From positions 1-45,251 of the forward strand of contig NZ_JACKZS010000038.1 of the NCBI RefSeq assembly GCF_014222285.1: a DNA stretch of 45,251 nt, written 5' to 3'. Below are positions 34,359 through 41,196 of the stretch, one piece after another. The stretch's first letter is position 1. Every line of letters begins with the position of its first letter. Source of the DNA: Nostoc sp. UCD121 (GTDB lineage: Bacteria; Cyanobacteriota; Cyanobacteriia; Cyanobacteriales; Nostocaceae). The notes beneath the pieces are model-generated. The model was not told the origin of the DNA. It ran no database searches and worked only from the letters and a program-made list of their open reading frames with translations. Both the position numbers and the translations under genes were made by a program.

Positions 34359-34915
34359 GACAGATTAAAATCTAGCCCTACCGAATATCATGCTTATCTA
34401 CACAGGACTTCACGAGTCTCAAAACTTTCATACAGTACTTTGATGAAATACACCCCTCTCGTCTCCAAGGTTCGTGACAGAGCAGGTAGAGTATTTTTGT
34501 ATTTCACAAACTTGAAATATACTAATCAGCTATCAATGGGGTTCAGTTAAAGCTAAAAACTAAAAATGGTGTAGGTGTAGGTTGGGTGGAGGCTTTGCGT
34601 AACCCAATATTCTGATATATGTTGGGTTACGCTCCGCTTTACCCAACTTACGTCTAATGCATTATTTTAGTTTTGCCATGCCACTACTATTCTTCTTAAC
34701 CCAAGCGTAATGATTTATGAAAAGTTAGACTCTCGACTTATCAAAGAATTTGTTAATCTTTAGCTCGCTAATTTTTACAAAAAATATAGGATGTTTTCTA
34801 AAGATTTTTTAAATAAAAGTAAAGCCATCAATAAAGACGCAATCCATTTATTTATGTCTTACAAATCAGGCTTACAAGCTTGATTTTTAGAAAATTTATG
34901 AATAAAAATGGAATC
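34359..34915. other. Intergenic region before the peptide array
   Basis: Over 550 bp with no gene seen. It holds the palindromic repeat element at 34577-34651 and AT-rich sequence from 34690 on, which should include the promoter for the array at 34988. Confidence 0.4.
34577..34651. repeat. Palindromic dispersed repeat (GTTGGGTTACGC type)
   Basis: 75 bp with outer inverted ends GTAGGTTGGGT and ACCCAACTTAC (one mismatch) and inner arms GCGTAACCCAA and TTGGGTTACGC. Such elements are common in cyanobacterial intergenic DNA. No gene inside. Confidence 0.7.
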
Positions 34916-34944
34916 AGCAGTTAAGCAATCACAGCTTAATCGCT
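34916..34944 (+). promoter_or_regulatory. Stem-loop upstream of peptide gene 1
   Basis: AGCAGTTAAGC and GCTTAATCGCT arms (two mismatches), loop 7 nt. It ends 43 nt before the ATG. First member of the conserved hairpin set. Confidence 0.6.
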
Positions 34945-34987
34945 GCCTAAGTCTGTTGAAATGTGACAATTGTTTTAGGAGAAAATT

Positions 34988-35254
34988 ATGGCGAGTATCG
35001 CTCTTTCGCAACTAAATACCACTGGTTCTGAACTATTCCAAGATTCTGAAAGCTTCCTCAACGACCTAAACAATGTAGATTCCATCACTATTTATGGTGG
35101 TGGTGATGGTGGTGATGTTTCTGATGTTGCCGATGGTGTCGAGCCACTTTTAGCTTATGGCATTAAGGGACAAGAGTTCGCATTGTTAGGCTTCGGAGCT
35201 AGCTTGACTGCACACATCCTCAAGTCATTTAGCGACTCTGATACTTTCTTGTAA
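34988..35254 (+). CDS. Putative Cys-free RiPP precursor, copy 1
   Basis: 88 residues. Leader: MASIALSQLNTTGSELFQDSESFLNDLNNVDSITIYGGG (SELFQDSESFLN is a leader-like acidic helix, and it ends in a Gly run at 37-39). Core: DGGDVSDVADGVEPLLAYGIKGQEF and ALLGFGASLTAHILKSFSDSDTFL, rich in hydrophobics with Ser/Thr that could be dehydrated, no Cys. AGGAG lies 7 nt before the ATG. The kinase and HopA1 genes downstream point to Ser/Thr phosphorylation and elimination. Differs from the other copies at residues 46-51, 78 and 83. The product class is inferred, not seen. Confidence 0.7.
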   Translation: MASIALSQLNTTGSELFQDSESFLNDLNNVDSITIYGGGDGGDVSDVADGVEPLLAYGIKGQEFALLGFGASLTAHILKSFSDSDTFL

Positions 35255-35295
35255 TTGACTACTGAGCGATATTGCTCTGTAGAATTTTTTGAATT

Positions 35296-35325
35296 AGCGA
35301 TTAAGTAATACACGGCTTAATCGCT
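35296..35325 (+). promoter_or_regulatory. Stem-loop upstream of peptide gene 2
   Basis: Perfect 10-bp arms AGCGATTAAG and CTTAATCGCT, loop TAATACACGG. Ends 42 nt before the ATG at 35368. Confidence 0.7.
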
Positions 35326-35367
35326 ACCAAATCTGCTCAACTGTGACAATTGTTTTAGGAGAAAACT

Positions 35368-35634
35368 ATGGCAAGTATCGCTCTTTCGCAACTAAATACC
35401 ACTGGTTCTGAACTGTTCCAAGATTCTGAAAGCTTCCTCAACGACCTGAACAATGTAGATTCCATCACTATTTATGGTGGTGGTGATGGTGGTGACGTTT
35501 CCAATGTTTCCGAAGGTATCGAGCCGCTTTTAGCTTATGGCATTAAGGGACAAGAGTTCGCATTGTTAGGCTTTGGAGCTAGCTTGACTGCACACATCGT
35601 CAAGTCATTTAGCGAGTCTGATACTTTCTTGTAA
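35368..35634 (+). CDS. Putative Cys-free RiPP precursor, copy 2
   Basis: 88 residues, differing from copy 1 in the post-glycine segment (DVSNVSEGIE instead of DVSDVADGVE) and at I/V78 and E/D83. Same leader and same conserved core LLAYGIKGQEFALLGFGASL. AGGAG 7 nt before the ATG. No Cys. Spacer from the previous stop is 113 nt and contains the hairpin. Confidence 0.7.
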   Translation: MASIALSQLNTTGSELFQDSESFLNDLNNVDSITIYGGGDGGDVSNVSEGIEPLLAYGIKGQEFALLGFGASLTAHIVKSFSESDTFL

Positions 35635-35675
35635 TTGACTACTGAGCTATATTGCTCTGTGTAAGTTTTTGAATT

Positions 35676-35705
35676 AGCGATTAAGTAATACATAGCTTAA
35701 TCGCT
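35676..35705 (+). promoter_or_regulatory. Stem-loop upstream of peptide gene 3
   Basis: Perfect 10-bp arms AGCGATTAAG and CTTAATCGCT, loop TAATACATAG. Ends 43 nt before the ATG at 35749. Confidence 0.7.
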
Positions 35706-35748
35706 GCCTAAGTCTGTTGAGATGTGACAATTATTTTAGGAGAAAATT

Positions 35749-36015
35749 ATGGCGAGTATCGCTCTTTCGCAACTAAATACCACTGGTTCTGAACTGTTTC
35801 AAGATTCTGAAAGCTTCCTCAACGACTTGAACAATGTAGATTCCATCACTATTTATGGTGGTGGTAGTAATAGTGATGTTTCCAATGTTTCCGAAGGTAT
35901 CGAGCCACTTTTAGCTTATGGCATTAAAGGGCAAGAGTTCGCATTGTTAGGCTTCGGAGCTAGCTTGGTTGCACACATCGTCAAGTCATTTAGCGAGTCT
36001 GATACTTTCTTGTAA
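35749..36015 (+). CDS. Putative Cys-free RiPP precursor, copy 3
   Basis: 88 residues. Post-glycine segment is SNSDVSNVSEGIE; one core change (SLVAH instead of SLTAH at residue 74, removing a Thr). Leader identical to the other copies. AGGAG 7 nt before the ATG. No Cys. Confidence 0.7.
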   Translation: MASIALSQLNTTGSELFQDSESFLNDLNNVDSITIYGGGSNSDVSNVSEGIEPLLAYGIKGQEFALLGFGASLVAHIVKSFSESDTFL

Positions 36016-36056
36016 TTGACTACTGAGCTACATTTCTCTGTGTAAGTTTTTGAATT

Positions 36057-36086
36057 AGCGATTAAGTAATACACGGCTTAATCGCT
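36057..36086 (+). promoter_or_regulatory. Stem-loop upstream of peptide gene 4
   Basis: Perfect 10-bp arms AGCGATTAAG and CTTAATCGCT, loop TAATACACGG. Ends 42 nt before the ATG at 36129. Confidence 0.7.
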
Positions 36087-36128
36087 GCCAAATCTGCTCA
36101 ACTGTGACAATTATTTTAGGGTAAAATT

Positions 36129-36386
36129 ATGGCTAGCATTGCTCTTTCGCAACTAAATACCACTGGTTCTGAACTGTTTCAAGATTCTGAAAGCTTCCTC
36201 AACGACCTGAACAATGTAGATTCCATCACTGTTTATGGTGGTTATGAGATTTCTAGCGTTGCTCATGGCATAGAGCCACTTTTAGCTTATGGCATTAAAG
36301 GACAAGAGTTCGCATTGTTAGGTTTTGGAGCAAGTTTGACTGCACACATAGTTAAGTCATTTAGCGAATCTGATACTTTCTTGTAG
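36129..36386 (+). CDS. Putative Cys-free RiPP precursor, copy 4
   Basis: 85 residues. The most diverged segment lies right after the leader: YGGYEISSVAHGIE, three residues shorter than in the other copies. The rest of the core is as in copy 2. The Shine-Dalgarno is altered, AGGGT in place of AGGAG, which may lower translation. No Cys. Confidence 0.7.
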   Translation: MASIALSQLNTTGSELFQDSESFLNDLNNVDSITVYGGYEISSVAHGIEPLLAYGIKGQEFALLGFGASLTAHIVKSFSESDTFL

Positions 36387-36427
36387 TTGACCACTGAGCT
36401 ATATTGCTCTGTGTAACTTTTTGAATT

Positions 36428-36457
36428 AGCGATTAAGCAATCCCTAGCTTAATCGCT
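36428..36457 (+). promoter_or_regulatory. Stem-loop closing the tandem array
   Basis: Arms AGCGATTAAGC and GCTTAATCGCT (11 bp), loop AATCCCTA. It sits after copy 4 and 230 nt before the fifth peptide gene. In the array it equals the upstream hairpin of a further unit whose gene is absent. Confidence 0.6.
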
Positions 36458-36688
36458 GCTAAATTCTGGTGCAATAAAGAGCTTTGAATAAACTGATCTG
36501 ATTAAAAATCAGCTTTTTTGGTTATTAAAATCAGGATAGCCGATTGGATTAAGCAATTTAAAGCTTGATTATAGCAGTTGATCAATTTTATTAATTTTTT
36601 CCTGACTACCGAGCCAAATTATTAAGTAATTGATGCTTAATTATGCTCGCCTTGACTAATTGATCAATATTTTTGGGAATTTAAATTC
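36458..36688. promoter_or_regulatory. Region before peptide gene 5 with two more stem-loops
   Basis: 36547-36570: GATTAAGC and GCTTGATT arms with G-T wobbles. 36611-36648: GAGC...ATTAAG and CTTAAT...GCTC arms. The second ends 40 nt before ATG 36689, the same spacing as in the tandem units, though the sequence has drifted. Looks like decayed array units. Confidence 0.5.
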
Positions 36689-36901
36689 ATGTCAAAAATT
36701 ACCATTTCTGATTTGCATCTCGATGATTCAGAAGGGTTGCTTATAGATATTAGCAACCTAGAGTACATCTCTATATATGCAGGTGCAGATGACGCTCTTG
36801 CTCAGATTCTTAACTATGGGTTGAAAAATCTTCATTTTGCATTGTTAGCCTTTACTATCTATGAAATTGCAGAGTTAGCAGAATCATTCAATACTCAATA
36901 A
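36689..36901 (+). CDS. Divergent fifth peptide precursor
   Basis: 70 residues (MSKITISDLHLDDSEGLLID...). It keeps the family plan: SKI/ASI start, a DSEgxLxD leader helix, an (I/Y)SIYAG motif in place of SITIYGGG, then LAQILNYGLKNLHFALLAF, which aligns with EPLLAYGIKGQEFALLGF. The post-Gly variable region is nearly gone and the Ser-rich tail of the other copies is reduced. No Cys. Probably an older or specialised member. Confidence 0.6.
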   Translation: MSKITISDLHLDDSEGLLIDISNLEYISIYAGADDALAQILNYGLKNLHFALLAFTIYEIAELAESFNTQ

Positions 36902-37028
36902 ATAGTGCATCGATTCAAAACATGAAACATTCCTAGAGTTCTTTTAACATTTTATTGATTAATTCATACAGCCGAAAATAATAGGTTTTGTATGATAATC
37001 CACACATAGTTAGTAGGGATAATAGGTT

Positions 37029-37051
37029 GTTAATATATTAAGTATATTAAC
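37029..37051 (+). promoter_or_regulatory. Inverted repeat upstream of the kinase gene
   Basis: Perfect 9-bp arms GTTAATATA and TATATTAAC with centre TTAAG. It ends 45 nt before ATG 37097. Operator or mRNA hairpin; a different sequence from the peptide-gene hairpins but at a like distance. Confidence 0.5.
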
Positions 37052-37096
37052 TGTTCAAGAAGTTTTAGTTGTTAACATTGATACTTTTCTGAAGCC

Positions 37097-38287
37097 ATGA
37101 CATTATTTGTATTGAGTTCTCAAAATGCTTTTGATTATCTGATTCTTCAAGGATTATGTACTCAAGATGAAAAGTCTTTAAGCAAAATCGAGCTAATACC
37201 TGCTAAGAACTTTAACTTATTAATCAGCTTACCAGATAACCGAAAATTCCTAATTAAGCAAGAGCCTCACAAAAGAGAGGGAAAGACTGCTGGCGAGTTT
37301 TTAAAAGAATGGCGAGTTCACAAATTTTTGCAAACTTTCCCAGAACTAAGCGACATTCGTTCATATTTTTCAGAAGCAGTACATTTTGATCCTGAAAATT
37401 CAGTCTTTGTTTTCAATTATCTAACTAACTATCGGGATTTAATGGATTTTTATGTGGAAAGGAATTTGAATTTATTTCCTGTAGAGATTGCAATGGTAGT
37501 TGGAACTACTTTGGCATCTATCCATCGCCTATCTATTGGCCGTCAAGAGTATCAAGACTTTTTCCTAAATAACAATATATTCGGTCAAGGAACTCCTAAC
37601 CTAAATCTTGGAATGGATAGAGTTTCCCCGGCAGTTTTTGGCAAGTTGCCTACCGATGGACTAAAATTTTTGTCTCTTTATCAACGTTATGATAGTCTAG
37701 GGCAGGCGATCGCAGAGTTGAGTAATGCCTTCACTCCCTGTTGTTTAACTCATAACGATCTGAAACTAAACAATATTCTCCTTTCTCTGAATTGGGAAGA
37801 AGCTGCTTTTAATGAATCGTCCTCAGATGAGAGTATTATTCGATTGATTGATTGGGAACGTGGCGCTTGGGGAGATCCAGCTAGTGATTTAGGAACACTG
37901 ATAGCCAGCTATCTACAACTTTGGCTACACAGCATGATTACTAGTAAAACAATGGCGATTCAAGAGTCTTTACGTCTAGCAACAACTCCTCTACATTTGC
38001 TGCAACCTTCCATTAGAGAGTTGGTAATTGCTTATCTCTCTGTTTTCCCCGAAATTATAGAACATCGTCCTGATTTTTTACCGAGAGTTATGCAGTTTTG
38101 CGGTTTCGCTTTGATTAAATCTATTCAAGCCAAACTCCAGCACGAAAAAACTTTTGGTAATAAAGGTATTTGCATACTCCAGGTTGCTAAGAGTTTATTA
38201 TGTCGTCCAGAAGCATCGATACCAACAATTTTTGGTGTAGATGCATCAGCCCTCTCTCCTATTAACTTATCTCCCGCTTCAAAATAA
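37097..38287 (+). CDS. Aminoglycoside-phosphotransferase-fold kinase, putative RiPP dehydration kinase
   Basis: 396 residues. APH-like kinase fold: Lys in KFLIKQEP (K54) in the N-lobe, acidic helix Glu in GKTAGEFLKEW, catalytic loop THNDLKLNNIL with D221, and metal motif LIDWERGAWGDPASDLG with D252. The neighbouring HopA1-type gene and the peptide genes upstream match the kinase plus lyase pairs in class V lanthipeptide and thioamitide clusters (LxmK/LxmY, TvaC/TvaD), where Ser/Thr are phosphorylated then eliminated. I infer this role; an antibiotic- or metabolite-kinase role cannot be excluded. It starts 195 bp after the last peptide gene. Confidence 0.8.
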   Translation: MTLFVLSSQNAFDYLILQGLCTQDEKSLSKIELIPAKNFNLLISLPDNRKFLIKQEPHKREGKTAGEFLKEWRVHKFLQTFPELSDIRSYFSEAVHFDPENSVFVFNYLTNYRDLMDFYVERNLNLFPVEIAMVVGTTLASIHRLSIGRQEYQDFFLNNNIFGQGTPNLNLGMDRVSPAVFGKLPTDGLKFLSLYQRYDSLGQAIAELSNAFTPCCLTHNDLKLNNILLSLNWEEAAFNESSSDESIIRLIDWERGAWGDPASDLGTLIASYLQLWLHSMITSKTMAIQESLRLATTPLHLLQPSIRELVIAYLSVFPEIIEHRPDFLPRVMQFCGFALIKSIQAKLQHEKTFGNKGICILQVAKSLLCRPEASIPTIFGVDASALSPINLSPASK

Positions 38288-38302
38288 ATTCCAAGTCAAC
38301 AA

Positions 38303-38334
38303 GGGGACGCAAACATTTTTTGTTTGTCTGTCCC
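38303..38334 (+). promoter_or_regulatory. Hairpin between the kinase and HopA1 genes
   Basis: GGGAC-CAAAC and GTTTG-GTCCC arms, with small bulges, around an ATTTTTT loop. It lies 16 nt after the kinase stop and ends 32 nt before ATG 38367. It may set relative expression of the two enzymes. Confidence 0.4.
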
Positions 38335-38366
38335 TATCTCTCCACATTATTGACAGGCAAGTTTTT

Positions 38367-39458
38367 ATGCAATTATTAGATTCGCTGGCAAATCAACTGT
38401 CAGATATTCCAGAGTCATTGCAGACATCACTACAAGATATCGTTTATAAGGTTGAAATCCAGTCTCACTATTGTATTAGACATCCAGACTTTGGCCCGGT
38501 GGAAGTACCAGAATCAATAGTCCCTCACTTTCAACAATTATCTTTAGATTTTCAAAATAAGTTTTTGAGTCATCAATTACGTAGTTTACTTTACGCCTTA
38601 TACTACAATGGCTCATCGAAAAGTCTTCCGTCATCCAATAAAGAAGCAGCGAATTTGGCTTTAAACCAAAATCTCGAAAACAATACACTATTTGGCGTAG
38701 ATATAGCTTTTTACGATCGCTTGCATGAAAATAACAGAGGTGTAGGCTACTGGAATGATAATTGGCTGCTTCTAAAAGAAGACGTAGATGGTAGTCTGGT
38801 GGTGCATAAGAACGGTTTGAGACTGCACGTTGAACCCGATAGCTTACAACAACCTGCTAATATTGGTGACTCAATAGCAATCAAAATGCCTAAGAATCTG
38901 GTACAAAACGGATTTTATATGGCAATTGCTAATGCAGCTATGGCTCGAAATTATCAAACTTTGGTACGTGTCTACTTCAATTTGACCCCCGAAGGCTCAG
39001 TTGTAGTCATGAACGATTTGACTAGCCAACTCAATGCTATATCCATTGCCTTCTCATTTAAAGCATTGTACAACCCTTCTGATTATGGGCGCTACGACTC
39101 AGCAGTGCTTTATTTTGACAAAAAAGATTATGAACTTGTTCGTCCAGTCTTAGAGAGGGTATATAAAGAAAATCAAGTGCATTTTCAAGAGCAAGTACCT
39201 TTATTTACCAAGTTTATAGCACCAGGGTTAGCGATCGCTGAAGAACCAGACCGTAAATTTGGCGACCAAGAAAGTTTTGGTACACATCGATGCCAAATTG
39301 TTGCTAATGGTTTGCTTGAGGCTTGGCATCTAGGGAATGATACGCCAGAAGATAGAATAGCAGCAATTCTGCGGCATTTCTCATTATGGGAAATTGAATT
39401 GCAACGTCCTTACCTCAATGCAAACTCGGATGATATCTACACTTCCATAAATCTCTGA
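38367..39458 (+). CDS. HopA1-family protein, putative phospho-elimination partner
   Basis: 363 residues from ATG 38367; in-frame starts further upstream overlap the kinase gene and are less likely. It matches the family annotated as type III effector HopA1: blocks YDRLHENNRGVGYWND, FYMAIANAAMARN, VRVYFNLTPEGSVVVMNDLT, FSFKALYNPSDYGRYDSAVLYF and GDQESFGTHRCQIVANGLLEAW. No type III secretion genes are near. In thioamitide and class V lanthipeptide clusters, HopA1-type proteins act with an APH-fold kinase in Ser/Thr dehydration. The gene lies 79 nt past the kinase in the same direction, likely one transcript. A hairpin terminator-like structure follows. Confidence 0.85.
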   Translation: MQLLDSLANQLSDIPESLQTSLQDIVYKVEIQSHYCIRHPDFGPVEVPESIVPHFQQLSLDFQNKFLSHQLRSLLYALYYNGSSKSLPSSNKEAANLALNQNLENNTLFGVDIAFYDRLHENNRGVGYWNDNWLLLKEDVDGSLVVHKNGLRLHVEPDSLQQPANIGDSIAIKMPKNLVQNGFYMAIANAAMARNYQTLVRVYFNLTPEGSVVVMNDLTSQLNAISIAFSFKALYNPSDYGRYDSAVLYFDKKDYELVRPVLERVYKENQVHFQEQVPLFTKFIAPGLAIAEEPDRKFGDQESFGTHRCQIVANGLLEAWHLGNDTPEDRIAAILRHFSLWEIELQRPYLNANSDDIYTSINL

Positions 39459-39846
39459 ACTGCCGAACATTATACTCCTGATTTCTAATTGAAAATCATA
39501 TTTTCAATCACCAAATTTTAGATTTGGAATAACAAGACTTGGGATTTAAGCATTAACTCTTAATAAGGGGCTTAAGTTCCAAGTCTTCTTAATATACTTA
39601 GTTTTATTCCTCTTTTATCAACGCAAAACCATACATTATAAGGGCAATTCATGAATTATTCCAAAGGTTTAAGTATTGACAAATACAGTAGCTCTAAATC
39701 AGTTATGAGAAAATAATAAGGTTGTGAATGTCACTAAGTATTGGGTGCAAAATGTGGAGACGTTCGCTAACTGAATTGAACGAAGCCTATTGAAAACTTC
39801 GTGAAATCAAAAGCGCATTTACACACAAACTTATAAGGTAGTTAAA
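39459..39846. other. Intergenic region after the peptide/kinase locus
   Basis: No gene supported. It includes the terminator-like hairpin at 39534-39587. An ATG at 39651 opens a 21-codon frame (MNYSKGLSIDKYSS...) with a weak AAGGG before it; I do not call it a gene. Confidence 0.35.
39534..39587 (+). terminator. Long-stem hairpin at the end of the kinase-HopA1 transcript
   Basis: 17-nt arms AAGACTTGGGATTTAAG and CTTAAGTTCCAAGTCTT with two mismatches and a 20-nt loop. It lies 76 nt past the HopA1 stop. T-rich sequence (CTTAATATACTTAGTTTT) follows. Confidence 0.5.
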
Positions 39847-40257
39847 ATGACTTACGATTCAGAAGATGTGCAAAAAATCCTTGAAATAGCACTCACCCGG
39901 AAACAGGAAGGTGAATTTTCACGAGAACAGCTTATAGAAATGGCATCTGAGTTAGGCATTTCTTCTGATATTTTGGAAAAAACTGAAAAAAAGTGGTTAG
40001 TTCAGCAAGAAGAAGAACGGTCACGACGCACATTTAATACTTTCCGACGCAGAGCTTTTTTGGGGCATCTTGTTTCCTTCCTGGCAGTGAATTTATTCCT
40101 CATTCTCTTGAATTTAATCACTAGTCCTGGTTATTTTTGGGCTATTTTCCCAGCATTAGGATGGGGTTTAGGATTATTTTTTCATTGGTGGGGCGTTTAT
40201 CATAGTAAGTCAGACGATTACGAGATTGCCTTTCAGAAATGGCGTTCACAAATTTAA
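39847..40257 (+). CDS. 2TM domain protein
   Basis: 136 residues. Soluble helical N-terminus (about 1-65; SHOCT-like acidic/basic helices, REQLIEMASELGISSDILEKTEKKW), then two close transmembrane segments (FLGHLVSFLAVNLFLILLNLI and FWAIFPALGWGLGLFFHWWGVY) with the typical 2TM motif, and a short cytoplasmic end. This fits the 2TM domain family. Function unknown; some are histidine-kinase-associated or stand-alone membrane proteins. Start ATG 39847 lacks a good ribosome binding site. Confidence 0.85.
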   Translation: MTYDSEDVQKILEIALTRKQEGEFSREQLIEMASELGISSDILEKTEKKWLVQQEEERSRRTFNTFRRRAFLGHLVSFLAVNLFLILLNLITSPGYFWAIFPALGWGLGLFFHWWGVYHSKSDDYEIAFQKWRSQI

Positions 40258-40794
40258 CTAAAATTCCAGTCTGATTCTGATAATTTTTGGGGCGATCGCT
40301 TCACTAATCACTGTGACAAAAGTTTAACTACCTTCAACAAGTAGGGGCAAAGCGGCTTTCCGCAGGATATTGCCTCTATTTGTCTAGTTAATTGGGATGG
40401 TGGCTGAATTTACGCTGTACTTTATTAGTGGCTGTGACGGAATTTTACTTACCTTCAAATAAGGGGATTTTGCCCCTTGTTTTGGTTAATTGAGACTGTT
40501 CGCCATAACTTAATATAGGATCTTGAGGTTGAATCCAGACCTCTTTACTGAGAAAGCCAGGATATTCAGCCAGCGCTGTTGTTCAAATTTGCGTGTCCTT
40601 CTGGATAAAATTTTCCCTTAAATACGGGGCAAGCTGAAACTTGAGTAGTTCTATAATCACACCCTACGATCCTGTGTTTGCTAATTTGCCAAAATAGAGA
40701 TGTAGGCTAGAAGAACTACGCTTTTCGCATAGCTTCATTGCCTACACTCAAGAGCAAGGGTCAGCTGCTTTGGCATAAGTAAGAGGAAGGGAAT
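40258..40794. other. Intergenic region with dispersed repeat
   Basis: Over 500 bp with no gene seen. It includes a 39-bp repeat at 40341-40379 and the phrase ACTACGCTTTTCGCATAGCTTC typical of dispersed repeats. Promoter of the next gene is probably near 40700-40790. Confidence 0.35.
40341..40379 (-). repeat. Second copy of the 39-bp repeat of the MITE-like element
   Basis: Reverse complement reads TAGAGGCAATATCCTGCGG then AAAGCCGCTTTGCCCCTAC, which matches 27833-27871 except for a few bases. Here it lacks the 13-bp ends found around the copy at 27809-27926. Confidence 0.6.
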
Positions 40795-41118
40795 ATGGAT
40801 AACAACAACTGGTTACAACAGCTAATGATGATGGGTCTTGGCACAACGTCTTTAGTAGCAGAAAAACTGCGCCAAGTCAGCGATGACTTAGTTAAAGATG
40901 GTAAGCTCAATCCTGAGCAAGCTAAAGCAGTTATAGATGATATTGCCCAGCAGTTAAAGTCGGAGCAGGGAAACTGGGATGTCCAAATGCAACGACAAAT
41001 GCGAAATATGATGCAAGATTTAGGGGTAGCTCGACAGTCCGAAGTGGACGAACTACGGGGTAGAATTGACCGTTTAGAGCGGCAATTGCGCGATTTGGAA
41101 AATAAGCTTTGGCGTTAA
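40795..41118 (+). CDS. Phasin-like small helical protein
   Basis: 107 residues, all helical. First part WLQQLMMMGLGTTSLVAEKLRQVSDDLVKDGKLNPEQAK resembles phasin or polyhydroxyalkanoate-regulator proteins, and the C-terminus (VDELRGRIDRLERQLRDLENKLW) is a coiled coil with clear heptads. GGAAGG lies 7 nt before the ATG. Many cyanobacteria have this gene; a role in granule or membrane association is possible, not shown. It precedes the FKBP gene by 78 bp. Confidence 0.75.
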   Translation: MDNNNWLQQLMMMGLGTTSLVAEKLRQVSDDLVKDGKLNPEQAKAVIDDIAQQLKSEQGNWDVQMQRQMRNMMQDLGVARQSEVDELRGRIDRLERQLRDLENKLWR

Positions 41119-41196
41119 GATGTCCTTTCTGATTTAAACTAATTGTGTCCTATTGGTAATCTTTTTGCCAGGATACTTAAGTAAGGAGAACTGATT

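Larger units (their letters stand above)
34916..36457 (+). repeat. Four tandem units of about 380 bp carrying peptide genes
   Basis: Each unit holds one stem-loop, one Shine-Dalgarno and one peptide gene. Hairpins begin at 34916, 35296, 35676, 36057 and 36428, so the period is 380, 380, 381 and 371 bp (the last gene is 9 nt shorter). Coding and noncoding parts are both highly similar, which points to recent tandem duplication. Confidence 0.92.

Noticed and set aside
34916..36457. CRISPR-like or phage tandem repeat
   Set aside because: The 380-bp units each contain a complete open gene with a Shine-Dalgarno, so they are gene duplications.
38367..39458. Type III secretion effector
   Set aside because: HopA1 is only a family name here; no secretion system is near, and similar proteins are found in RiPP clusters.
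39651..39716. 21-codon ORF MNYSKGLSIDKYSS...
   Set aside because: Very short with a weak ribosome binding site and no recognisable feature.
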